Below, in pieces: positions 21,210-32,841 of a stretch of DNA of 64,000 bases. The DNA lies in NCBI GenBank assembly GCA_022695795.1, contig MU404113.1:124001-188000 (forward strand), read 5' to 3'. The notes under the pieces are model-generated. The model worked only from the letters and a program-made list of their open reading frames with translations. It made no database searches and was not told the DNA's origin. This DNA comes from Biscogniauxia marginata (Eukaryota; Ascomycota; Sordariomycetes; Xylariales; Xylariaceae). Each line of letters starts with the position of its first letter. Position 1 is the stretch's first letter. Made by a program: the position numbers and the translations under genes.

Positions 21210-24200
21210 CCTAGTCAATGTATTGTAGCTACAGAGATGCTTGTATATTGACTACGTACCTGTATATCGTTTGGAGCCATACCATGAGAACACACGAATT
21301 GGCATATCCTGATTATCTTCGAGCAGCCGCGAAAGAGCTTGATTTTAATGCTTTATAAATAAGGTCCATTCCGGATCCATATATTGTATCTCGGTAGGCA
21401 TCACAGTACGTGTCACGATTCGCCTTGAACACGGTCCTTTTACATACAACGAGGCTCTTTGTTTCCCTGTCATGCGGCTCTACTATCCTCTTCACCGCCC
21501 CAAGCCTTCCATGGTCTCTGGCAGTACTGATACTAAACGGGAGGGTCAACCAGCCTCGTTCTCTTATGGTTTACTTTATGAGTTTAGCTTAACAGGTAAC
21601 TTACCTAAGTTACATGTACCTTTTAATATATTTACACTATAAATAATGTCCTTTATATATCACACATATATACGGGTGGGTATGTGTGCTTAAGACTTAA
21701 GTCCCGCTCTTATTTAATGACTTCGGTTTAATAATTTTATGTGTGTGAGTGTAACAAGATGGTCAGTTTCGTAGAACACGCTATTACTAGAGATCTTTCT
21801 ACGGAAGGATAGCCCGATTGGAACGAAAGGAAGGAATTATCAGGTGAAACAACCGCTACGGATAATACTAAATATTGTGCTGCTGTTATGACAGTTTCTT
21901 CATAGTATGTATTAGATATTGTTCTCTGACTTACATAAGTAGCGCCTGTTTATATGCCGCTATTCACCCTAGATTTCAATCCGCCGTTCGAAGCCTAGAT
22001 GCTGCCATAGTCATATTCAACTCTAAGCCTACCTAAATGCCTTGCTAAGATTACTATACTGGCTAGACTGTAGAATGTCAGGTATCAACTCAGGCAGGTA
22101 GGTAAAAAGGGTAATTAAAAGCACCCAGGAGCGCCTATTGTTAATATATTAATAAGACTACCTAGGTAGGTACGCATTTTCAAATACCTACTTACTTCAA
22201 CGATAGCCGTATCGTTGACACCGCTGGACTGTTAAAAAAACTTTTAAATGCCTGCTTTGCTAGCTGGCTCGTACGATCTTGATGGCCATTTTATCTAGGA
22301 GGCTTAAGAGCTTGAGCGACTGGGAGCACATCGCCGGATGCCCGGGGTCCAAGAAGAACATAAATCATAAAGTGTAGCAAATTTAGACCAAAACAAGGAG
22401 GCGGTAGTCATGCGCAGCCGGCCGTTGGTCGGTCTCGAATTGCTGATTGGATGGCCAGGTTGGTATTATTATGCTCCTTCGCGAGAAATGAGGCGCTTCC
22501 AAACGAGGCAGCTCGGTTTGCTCGCTAACATTCTCTCCTCGGCTGAGCATTATGTCCCATCCGCCTACTTGATACATAAAATTTCCCCTTCTCGCTTCGA
22601 GGCACCGATGTGTTAGATTCGCGTTGATATAGAAGGAGGAAAACACAGCTTCCTTGATTTTCTTTTTGATGTAATACCCATTACTACACATTTGCTCTCA
22701 AGGGCTTGTGTAGCTGCTGTTTCGCGTGAACATGAAACTACCCACCGCCTGGCTACATTTTTGTGCTGTTGTGTTGTGTGTTGTGTCATGTTGTGCGCGC
22801 GAATCGGTAGTTTGCAGGATAGAAGGTGGGTGATATTGGGACGGACGGAGACCAACAGGTTGCTGTTACTGGTATATGCCTACAGTTATCTGCCTGTAGG
22901 CCTCGTTGCTTTTACTCTCTCTGTCTCTCTCTCTCTCTACATTAAAGGTAATTGGAAATCTTGACTCAGCCCCCCCTTCACTTGTTTGCTTGGTGCATGC
23001 GGCTCGTCTTCTTGTTTTTCTCTCATTCTCGCCCATCTGTACACATCAGTTTCTCTACTTCTTCTCCGCTTGCAGACGGGAGAATTGGAGGGATATTCCG
23101 TAATAGTTAGATGGTGCCCTCCGTCCTACCCGGCTCCCTACTTAGCGACAAAATCCTGTCAGGGACAGGCGACCCCTAGGAAAGGCAATGCACGTCAGAC
23201 ATCCGTATCAACCAAGACATGTGCATGCACTTACATGTAACTGCCTAACATTAGTGTATAAGGTGGTCACATTGATTAAAAGCCACCTCTGAGCTAGACT
23301 CGTCTAGTTGGCCCCCGGCGAGGTTCGATTTTTCGAGAAGAAAGTGGATTAACAGCCATGCCTCTGCAGGAGCGGTAGCGTTATGGAGCTGAAAGAACCG
23401 AATCTTGGTTGTCTTAATATATTCAAAGATGTGCAAGGATCATTACACAGAACGATCGGAAGCGGTTGCAACGTATAAGGAAACAAGAATAGGCACGATG
23501 TTGTTATTATACGCTGCACTACCCATACCTGAAGTTACATACTCCGTATTCGCGAAGTGATGTTTTTCTTCTATGTTTCTTTTTTCTTTCCCACTTTCTT
23601 CAAGATCCTACTTAGTGGTCTGTTAAATTGTTGGAATCATTTGATATTACCATGCGCAGATAAGGCTTACATACCTCATACTTGGACTACCTACCTAGGT
23701 TACACGTGGTAATGGTGTGTACTCCGTATACATGGCGTTCTCTGATTTGGTTATATTGAAGGTACATGGACGTACATAGTATGTGGTACCGTGCGGCTGA
23801 ACTGAGCCTTTGTGCTGCTGAGTACAGCACCTACATAATGTAGTCGTCCTTGTTGTTCCCCCTCAGACATTTCGAATGTCCTACATGTAGATTATGTATA
23901 AAGTACAATAAATATACGCCTCGAACATGCATTAGCATACTCATACCTAGGCATACTCATACGTAAGTGATGAGGTGAGGTGAGCTGAAGCCAATCATAT
24001 CTAGTGCGCAAGTATGCATGAGTTCTTAGTTAACCTACACATTCTGGCTTACATACTTCCTTCTACCTTGTTGAACTTGTTGAAGTTTCTCAGAGAGGCT
24101 GTCAGACTTGTCTATCGGATGTTACCCGTCAAGATATCTCTTGTTGTGTGGCCACATGGTGACGGCGACACCGGAGGCCTTATATGTAATCGCGTTTATC

Positions 24201-26090
24201 GTCTTGGAGATTCCGACAGGATGGTCGTGAACCATCGGCGGACCCAAAGCGGCGGGCCTTGGTATTTAACTTTGGGCTGCTTGCAGGAGATTGGAATGCT
24301 GGACAAACTAGGCCTAAGACAAACGGGAGGTAAACGGGAAAGGTATAGCGTTGCCAAATGCGTCCCGCTTGACTCAAGTTGCGGTGGACCGCTGATAAGG
24401 CTGTTGTATACTTCCATGTTTAATGGGGATGTTCACGTTGTATGGCGTATGGACATACTCCGGTCAACGCCAACATAGAGCTCGTCCATAATCCCTCAGA
24501 GGCAGCTTTTAGTTGAACGCTAGAACCGAGAAGTCTCAGCAGTGAAGCATCTACACATTGTATGTACGAATCAACATGTTCGAACATGATCGGGGTGCGT
24601 TACCAAATTACGTAGGTACCTACCGAGTAGACCCTGCAATAATAATAGCCTTATCGCAAGCTGAAGATACGTATTGTAAGAAGGATCCACAACGTGATGA
24701 TCTTCCCCCGGGGGAAAGGCTTCTTTCTATTGGCTAGAGACATTCTTATCTCTGGGCAGAACAGGGCTTCAGCTTGGCACGCACGGGGCTTGTCGAGGCA
24801 CTTATCATCCACTCGGGCAAGGCTCATTTCACGTTGCTCGGCTTGTGCAATACGGCAACGATGGGACCATCCCGAAGGGAAAGGGAGAATAATAATAATA
24901 GAAACAACAGCAATAATAATACTCAGCCGCTGCCATTGATGATTGTAGGAATTTTGATATATACCCACCTAGGTAGTTGGTAAATGAAGGTGAAAATGCG
25001 TAAACTAGGTAGGTACCTATTAATACGGATGGGTACCTACCTGAGATTTACAATGTTTGTCTCCGTGCCGATCTTCCCAGTTTCATAGCTGAGATACAGA
25101 TAAGTTTGAAACACGATGTTGATTTCCCAACATGGATTACAGCATGTATGTGGAAACATATCTGCGTCCACCGGACCTTGGAGTAGGATCGTGATGGGGA
25201 AGAAATCGTTAACTTATACCTACCTACTGCCAGGGAGGCCATCGTCTTCCGATCTTGCGCTTGATCGTCAGAAAGGTGCCTTCTTTGGGTTCCTCGCAGA
25301 ATCTTCCGTAGCGGTAGGATCGTATGCTGTGCGGCGTCGCACGAGGGGAATATGCGGGCTCTAAATCATGGTCTATCTCTACGCTCGGTAATGCCCCCGT
25401 AGACCCGTGGGGAATGTGAAAGATTGGTATATTATCGGAGGTATGTACAATATATTCGGTATCAAAGCCCTCTTCTGCTGTTAGTGAACCAAAACAAATA
25501 TATCGCGCAGCACAAACCATGCACAAAAGCTGTGGGCTAGCAGCCTATTTACACTATGGCCGACACGTGTACCAACGAGGTTTCGATATTGAAAAGAAAA
25601 AGAAAAGAGCAAAACCCCAAAAGAAGGGCATAACCGTTTTGCGGGCATGCAGGATATAGTGTATATGCGGCCGGGTCCTTCAGAGAATGTCCCGGGCGGC
25701 AAAAACGAGAATTGAAGGTCGGAGTTGCTATAATTTATTCATACCCGAGGACACCATAGAGCCGGTATCAGATTAGATGGTTTATATATAGATTGATCAT
25801 TACAGCAACAGTATTATGGTTAACCAACAGCCTCCCTTACTTACATGTAGGTACTAGTCTACTTGGTACATGCATGTGTGTAGTCCGTAATGCGCCCGCC
25901 AGTTGTCCAGTTTAGTTTAAATCTGACAGACATGTTCTTACGCGTATGCATCTCCCTTCCGGCTTCTGTCTCCCATCTCCTGAACTGAGACCCTGCGACT
26001 AAGACGGTCGGAAACCCCCTTCCCGTCGCGAATGCAGGCCGTCGTCCGTCTACGAGTACACCCACGACCATGCTTCAGAATGGCATACCT
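21210..26090. other. Long gene-free region (about 4.9 kb)
   Basis: No gene is supported. Overlapping short frames on both strands (for example 24014-24478) lack motifs. Landmarks are a TC microsatellite at about 22915-22938, a GT/TGTTG-rich tract near 22765-22800, and copies of the dispersed motif TAGGTACCTA at about 22160, 23694, 24610, 24966 and 25008. The block separates the 5-phosphatase from the ammonium transporter. Confidence 0.4.
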
Positions 26091-26160
26091 TGGGTAGGTA
26101 GGTAGGTAGGCTTCACTTATAAGAGGCAGGTTTAATACAGGTTGCTCCGGTCCTCAGGTC

Positions 26161-26645
26161 TTATCAGGAGCCCCACCGACTAATGCTCGATGGTCCGATC
26201 CTAAAAGTATTGGCCAGCGCGCCCCGTCCGGGGGCTCCCTGGATCATTCCACTGTACCTGGTAGGGTGTACCCATTGCGGAAACATACTTGTAGGCTACC
26301 TGGGTACCGGGTCATAGCTCCCCTTCCTTACATGTATGTACAATGTAACCTAGTATGTACTAGGCTAGGTAGGTACCTAGGAATGTACAATACTTGTCTT
26401 TCTGTCTCTGCTCCCGCCGTCCGGGGTACAAATCGTAACTCCCTCCAGATAACATGGCACACATGCAAAGAGAGCCTCCCTGTCGCAGACATTACATTGT
26501 ACATGTATTTAGGCATTGATAAACCCTGTCGCTCCCCGTCGCCTCGTTCCCTCTCTCCTCCCCCCTTCTGCTTGCCTCTTTCTTCCTTATACACCCGCTT
26601 GTTTACTCTGTATAATAGCATCAGCGGCGGCACCCTGGGTTATCA
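26161..26645. promoter_or_regulatory. Four HGATAR sites upstream of the ammonium transporter
   Basis: Four matches to HGATAR, the binding site of AreA/NIT2-type GATA activators, lie within 570 bases of the start codon. They are TGATAA on the reverse strand at 26161-26166, AGATAA at 26447-26452, TGATAA at 26517-26522, and TGATAA on the reverse strand at 26640-26645. Fungal ammonium permeases are classic AreA targets under nitrogen limitation, so site number and gene identity support each other. Binding itself is inferred. Confidence 0.6.
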
Positions 26646-26726
26646 TCCTCCAGGGCCTCCCCCCGACTCTGTCGTGTGCCCCGAAGAAGATTCGTTCCCG
26701 CATACAAGCAGAGCAACACCGCCAAC

Positions 26727-28353
26727 ATGTCGGGCAGCGTCAATGTCACCGAGTATACGGGCATCACCGGTGAGGCCGATGCTGGGTACTCCAGCGGCGA
26801 GACCAACCTCAATGTATTCTACGAGGTACGATCGAAGAGCTGCAGGCTTGCAAGCGACAGGTCCACTAACTTGCTCTAGAGTGGTGATTTCGCTTGGATC
26901 TTGACTTCGGCCGCCCTCGTCCTCCTCATGATTCCGGGTGTCGGATTTTTCTACTCGGGCCTTGCCAGGCGCAAATCTGCGCTCTCGCTCATCATGTTAG
27001 CCATGCTGTCGGTAGCTGTCGTCGACTTCCAATGGTTCTTCTGGGGCTACAGCTTGACCTTCTCCCACACCGGCAGCAGCTTCATCGGCGACTTGTCTAA
27101 CTTTGGTCTCATGAAGACCCTCGCCCAGCCGTCTGTGGGAAGCACCAAGATCCCCGATCTCCTTTTCTGCTTGTACCAGGGCATGTTCGCGGCCATCACG
27201 TAAGTGTTGAATAGCTAACCGTGAAGAGCGTGAGGGAAGGGAAAAGAAACTAACATTGACTGTTGCTGCCAGTCCCGCTCTCGCAATTGGTGCCGCTGTC
27301 GACCGTGCTCGAATCCTTCCTTGCATCGTGTTTATCTTTGTTTGGTCTACCATTGTTTACGATCCCATTGCTTACTGGACCTGGAACGCCAACGGTTGGT
27401 CGTATAAGATGGGCGGTCTCGATTTTGCTGGTGGCACTCCTGTTCATATCTCAAGTGGTGCCGCCGCACTCGCCTTTTCCATCATGCTCGGCAAGCGTAC
27501 AGGCTATGCCAAGTCTGCCGGTCTCCCGTACCGACCTCACAATGTCACCCACATCGTTCTCGGCACCGTTTTCCTATGGGTGGGATGGTTTGGCTTCAAT
27601 GGAGGTTCGGCATTGGCAGCTAACCTGCGGGCTGTTATGGCTTGCATCGTAACTCACCTAGCTGCTTCGGTCGGCGGTATCACATGGGCCTTGCTTGACT
27701 ACCGTTTGGAGAAGAAGTGGTCTGTTGTGGGATTTTGCTCGGGTGCTATCTCTGGTCTCGTCGCCATTACTCCCGCCTCTGGCTTCGTCGCTCCATGGGC
27801 TGCTGTCATCTACGGTGTTGTTGGCGGCATTGTCTGCAACTTTGCGACTAAGCTCAAGTTTCTGATGGGAGTCGATGAAGCCCTCGATATTTTTGCTGTT
27901 CACGCTGTCGGGGGTATCGCTGGCAACTTGCTAACGGGTCTATTTGCTGCGTGAGTCTTTGTGCTAACATGAACTATCATCTATTGCTAATCAACTTCTA
28001 GTGATTATATCGCGGCCCTAGATGGCTCTTCTGAGATACCTGGCGGCTGGATTAACCACAACTATGTCCAATTAGGATACCAGATCGCCGACTCCGTCGC
28101 TGGTTTCTCCTATTCATTTGTCTTGACCTGCGTCATCCTCTTCCTGATTAACCTGATTCCGGGTCTGAGTCTCCGTCTCCCGGCCGAGGAAGAAGCGATC
28201 GGGGTCGATGATGGCCAACTCGGCGAATTTGCATACGATTATGTTGAGCTGCAACGTCATACTAGTGATAGTATACCCGGTGATGTTTTGCCTGATCGCG
28301 TTGCTTCCTCAAAGGGTTCCGTGCCTGAGAAAAGCCCGTCCGATTTGGTTTAA
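26727..28353 (+). CDS. Ammonium transporter, Amt/MEP family
   Basis: This plasma-membrane permease imports ammonium. Four exons give 482 aa: 26727-26825, 26880-27199, 27273-27950 and 28002-28353. The GT-AG introns (54, 73 and 51 nt) all keep frame. It has the usual 11 hydrophobic segments with periplasmic N-terminus. Diagnostic motifs are GDFAWILTSAALVLLMIPGV, GFFYSGLARRKSAL, QWFFWGYSLTFS, FAGGTPVHISSGAAALAFS (first pore His), GTVFLWVGWFGFNGGSA and EALDIFAVHAVGGIAGNLLT (second pore His). The cytosolic C-tail (EEEAIGVDDGQLGEFAYDYV) carries the conserved GxDxxxxGExAY region that gates transport. Length and motif order match MepA/AmtA proteins. The promoter holds four GATA sites, in line with control by nitrogen status. 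Confidence 0.96.
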
Positions 28354-30682
28354 ATCTAGCCTTGGCAGAATTTGTGGGAAATCGGCTGCTTCAAGAATGA
28401 CATAAACCCGGCGTTTGCATTCTAGCAGTCAGAGTACATTGAAAAAATGACATTGGTTCTAATTTACGTCGAGAAACGACCATGTAAATAAATTAGGTTT
28501 CTTTCTATCTCTCTTACAACAAAATATACACTTTTAAATACCTACACTAAACACACCTTATTATAGTGAAATCAGATGATATAGGTCGAGGGTTCACTAC
28601 TAGAGCTCTTAGATTTAGGTCGTCATCCATCTCAATACGCCTGGTGTTCCTTGATTCGCAACCTCCATTTGATGCCAACTCTTTAGTTGTAGACCTCTCA
28701 TCCCAACCGACTGTTTCACACCGGTATGCTAGATCTGCACTTAGTGCTTATTATATAACCCTGGAAATTATAGGGCCTCTAAATACTAAGTTTATATTTT
28801 ACATGTCACTTTCGATTGGTTTCTCATATTGCCTGTATACAGGTTTACGATAGAAGAGAATTTATTATTGAGCATGTTAAAGTTCTCGGATACATCGTCT
28901 CATCTAAGACATTTGACGGCCCAGTTCGCCGACCCGGCACTTGATTTCATGGCTAAGATGAAGCCCACCACCCCCTCCCTTTGAGAGAGGTTTACTCGAC
29001 CTTGTGAGCCACAAGATTGATAGTTATGGTTAAGTTCACTTCACATTGTTTATTCACATGTCATGTGAAAGAACAGGCAAGAAGGGCGTTGTTTCAGGGG
29101 TGATACCTGAAAATGTGCTCGCCGATATTTTTACCCTTTCGCCATAGATATTTACTAGTATACTCGTTATTTATTTTCGGTATATTGTGGTATATACTCT
29201 TGTCACCCCCCGCGAATGCCCGTACCGGCCCTCAACCCCCATAAGAATCATAGGTATCGAAACAGTCCTCCGCGGCGGACAACTGCCCCTAGGCATCCAC
29301 GGCCAAACCAAGCAATCTGTCCAAACAAGTGGGCCAGCATCAGCGGGGAATGGAACCGTTCAGAGAGTTCGATTCAACAGAAAACCTGCTGATCGCTCAC
29401 GGCAGATGAGAAGAGTATAACGGCATGGCTCATGATATTTTGAAGGAGCAACTGGGAGATCTCGTTACTACCGCCGAACGACTGGAGATTAAATCCCTAC
29501 CTCGGTCTAATCATGAATCACCGCAAGTTGCCGACCTCTTACTCATGGTCAAGAATATCCCAAACTTGAACCAAAATCAAGCCTTAGCGAGAATCCAACA
29601 AGAATTGAACAATGTTCAAGAACGCTCGTCCGGTTATTATTAGACGAACGACAGGTAGACATGCCTCCACATAAATCTCTATGTATGTCATTCATAGGAG
29701 ACCATGTATCGTCAGTCAAAACGTTAGCCTGAAGTGTCTAGTGAACCAATCTGTTCGCAAGCTTAGTCGGATGGGATGATGCTGGATGAATTGGACATTA
29801 GAGGGGGAGCGCTTTGGACGTCATAGGACTAAGTAGGTACCCAACAGATCGAGAGTGATGAGCATATACGGTCTCTATTCAACTTATCGACTTAGAACAG
29901 TTGCTCAAGAGCCCTCTCCCAGCCTTTCAGGGCGCACATGACCCTTGTATATCTAAAGTTCTGGGGTTTCTCGCACTCGAGGCCCGCCGGCCTTGTATGA
30001 ACCTTTTCAGACCCTTGGTATCGGCAGTTCAAGTTGAGTCTCTTACAAATACCTGCCCAAGGTCGGCGCAGCAGATTATAAAGTGGTGTTTTGATTAATT
30101 CAATAAGTACCTAATAGAGGTAGATGTCTGGTAGTAAAAAACGCGTCGATATTTCTCATCCACTAGAATCTGTTTCATATCATTCTCAACCATTTACAAC
30201 CCCAGGTCCCATCTGCTTATCATAACGTTATTGTCTATTAACTAGTAGGTTGCGCTATATCAGGGCGACTATCTAAAAACCGATGTGAGCTTATAACATT
30301 ACAATGTTCGTCCGTTCAAACTCGCCGAGTATTGAGGGGTAAGCCGTCGTTTCTGGGACAAAAGCAATCACAGAAATAGACTACTATACTCAGATTATCT
30401 AGTATAACATAGTACATTAAATAATAAAGTACAGCTGGTATCACCAAGTAGATGGCTAAGCTAAACATGAAAGTTCGGCACTGCCAAGCGCATTCCTCCA
30501 CGCGAACCGCCTTTCGATGTTATAGCACCCACCCCCTTTCTAATGTCTTATTGATACAGGTCCATGATATCGGATATACATCTGTTGCTGCATGGGATCG
30601 GCCAGTAGGCTTGTATACTGCTATAAAATTTTGGCGCCTCTCAACATGTGCTCGAATCGAACTTCGCTGGGATGATAAGGTC
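28354..30682. other. Intergenic region with one short doubtful frame
   Basis: No gene is firmly supported. A 72-aa frame at 29425-29643 (MAHDILKEQLGDLVTTAERL) is amphipathic and helix-like (QVADLLLMVKNIPNLNQNQA). It could be a small protein or the tail of a decayed gene, but it has no recognised relatives and no clear splice partners. Confidence 0.35.
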
Positions 30683-32841
30683 TCATGCGCCCATTACGCA
30701 GCGCACCTTATCGAATTCGCCGCATTCGTTTGGGAGCAGCTTCGTGTATTCCAAAATCATCTGCCGGTTCTCAAAGTCCCAGAACATATTTGTCCAGGTG
30801 TACCTCGCGTTCGTGGGCGGAACGATAGACGACGGATTCTCTAATATTAGGCCGGCGGCATTCTGGGCTTCGGCGTCGGGATTTTGCCCCTCGAGCTTCA
30901 TCAGACCCGACACCGCATTTGCTAGGCTCGTGCTGTCCCAGCCACCCTCTCGCCAGCTGTACCGCTTCAGCAGCTCGAGTGCCTCCATACGAACCCTCTG
31001 CCTGCGACACTTAAGACCTACGAAGGCGAGCATGACGAGTAAACCGACTTCGTTACTGAACCCGACCTTCCTTGGCGAACTAGATATAGCCTCGATGAAG
31101 GAACGGCTGCGCTGGATGCCGTCGTCGAATTCCTGCAGGAAACCATCGTATGCCTCCTCGGTGGGATCGAGACAGCACGATACGAATGTAGTTGCTAGCA
31201 TATGGTGTAATCGCAATAGCTCAAGGCTCCGGCTTCCTTGGGTATCTAGCTGGTTGACACACAATAAATCCAACGCCTTACCAAATTCGCCAAGTTCTGT
31301 TAGGAACGTCGCCTGCTCGCGCAACAAGGCATCCTCGTCGATGTCATAGTCCGGATACAGGTTATGCCAGACTGCCTTGCTGTGGAAGTTGGCAAGCAGC
31401 GGAGATAGGTAGTCCCACGTTCTGCGCGCTTGCTCGAGGTTCTGCGGTATGGTGAGCGCATACGGCCCGGAGAAGTAGTCCTCGTCGACCTCCTCGTTCC
31501 CGTCGTCGGTGAAGAGCAGATGGTAGGCGAATTTCCCATGCGAAAATGGGACATAGGCGTAGGTTATACTATGCCGAGTGAACATGTCAGCCATTTCGTT
31601 CAACTCGTCCCGCGGGGCTGTAAGATAGCGGTGCCGCTGATGTCGCAGGCTAGATTCATGGCCGCTGTCGATGCTTCGCATGTTGGTGAGGACCTTGATC
31701 CCGCTTCGGATCAAGTTGCCAGAGCTGTGGTAATTCCCTTGCATGTTCTCAAAGACAATGAAGAGTAGCGTCACAGTCATAGTCAGACGGCCATCGATAC
31801 CGTACATTTCTATGTCGGATCGAAGGTGGGAAAGCGCTTTAGCTTGGTGTACTAGAGCGGCCTGGTGATGTCGATTCAAAACGGATGGTGGCCACCATGG
31901 GCGAGACATATTGATATCCCAAGGATATTCCTCGTGGAGATCCATGAGCGCGCGGGCATATGCCCCAATACTAAGGATCGAGTGGCGAATGCACTTGTTG
32001 ATCATGCTGTCTCGAAGGGATGTACGAGTCCAGAAATGAGACTGATGATACGGCGACAGCTCGAGGGCAACCTGATCCCGGAACAGTGCAAAGTACCATC
32101 GATCATCACCATCTAACTCGAAACCGAAACTAGGCGCCGGCAAGATTGAAGTATGGCTGGCTGGGGGCCGGAGAGCTGGTGTGCTAGTACGGCTAGCCGG
32201 TTGCGTTGGCGGCACCAGTTTGGGGAGCAACAGGCGCTCTGTTCTGACTGTAGATCTCTTGACCTTTGGAGGAGCATAACCTTCGCACATCAGCCCGAGG
32301 CGTTCGCACTCTGCGCAAGACGGCTTGCCTTCGTCGCATTTCACCTAAAGAGCCCAGAGTTAGCAACCACATCCATCCTTTTCACCTGTATATCAACCAT
32401 AGATAGGCGAATCCAGAAATGTGAAATATCCGAGGGTGTTCAGTGCCATTCATAACCGAGCTGTAGAAGTTGAAAAAAGGGAAAGGAAAATAAAAGAAAG
32501 TAGAGGGAAGCCCAGAGTTGTGATATGAACTTGGATTTTATTTACTAACATGTCTCTTTTTACAGCTTATACATCCTGTTGGTGAGGCGCCCAATGACGA
32601 TTAGCTCAGATGCAAATCTCGACGATCGCGTAAGCGCTGACTTGCCTGTTCGAACCTTGGGCCTGCTCGCCCTCTTCCGCGTCGGTCTGGAACCATCGCT
32701 CTGCAGGCTGCTCGTGCGCCCTTTTTCGGACGAATCAGCACTCTGATCGGACCTGTCGCTGCGGTCGCTCGGGCTCCCCTTTCGTGACGTTCTCATCGCT
32801 GGCGGCGACAGATGCCCGCCAGGTCGAGTGCAGGGCGTCAT
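30683..32841 (-). CDS. Zn(II)2Cys6 transcription factor with micro-exon
   Basis: This is a nuclear DNA-binding regulator; its target pathway is unknown. Three exons give 627 aa: 32646-32841, a 26-nt exon 32550-32575, and 30683-32344. The cluster is rebuilt only across all three exons: RTG-CISCKKRH-VKCDEGKPSCAEC then ERLGLMC, with spacing C-x2-C-x6-C-x6-C-x2-C-x6-C. The first intron (70 nt) has a GC donor (CAG|GCAAGT) and CAACAG acceptor; the second (205 nt) is GT-AG (GTTAGT...TTTAG). The N-terminus is Ser/Arg-rich and basic (KRASRPKVR). The C-terminal part (about 190-560) has the helical fungal regulator fold, with HHQAALVHQAKALSHLRSDI and LFIVFENMQGNYHSSGNLI, as in the Fungal_trans_2 group. 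The start is M at 32841, or an internal Met 45 bases later. Confidence 0.88.

Noticed and set aside
24014..24478. 154-aa open frame in the long gene-free region
   Set aside because: It has no motif, lacks convincing promoter or splice signals, and is matched by equally long frames on the opposite strand at the same place.
26266..26904. 212-aa open frame upstream of and overlapping the ammonium transporter start
   Set aside because: It overlaps the first exon and intron of the transporter in another frame, is Pro/Ser/Cys-rich without any domain, and covers the GATA-rich promoter.
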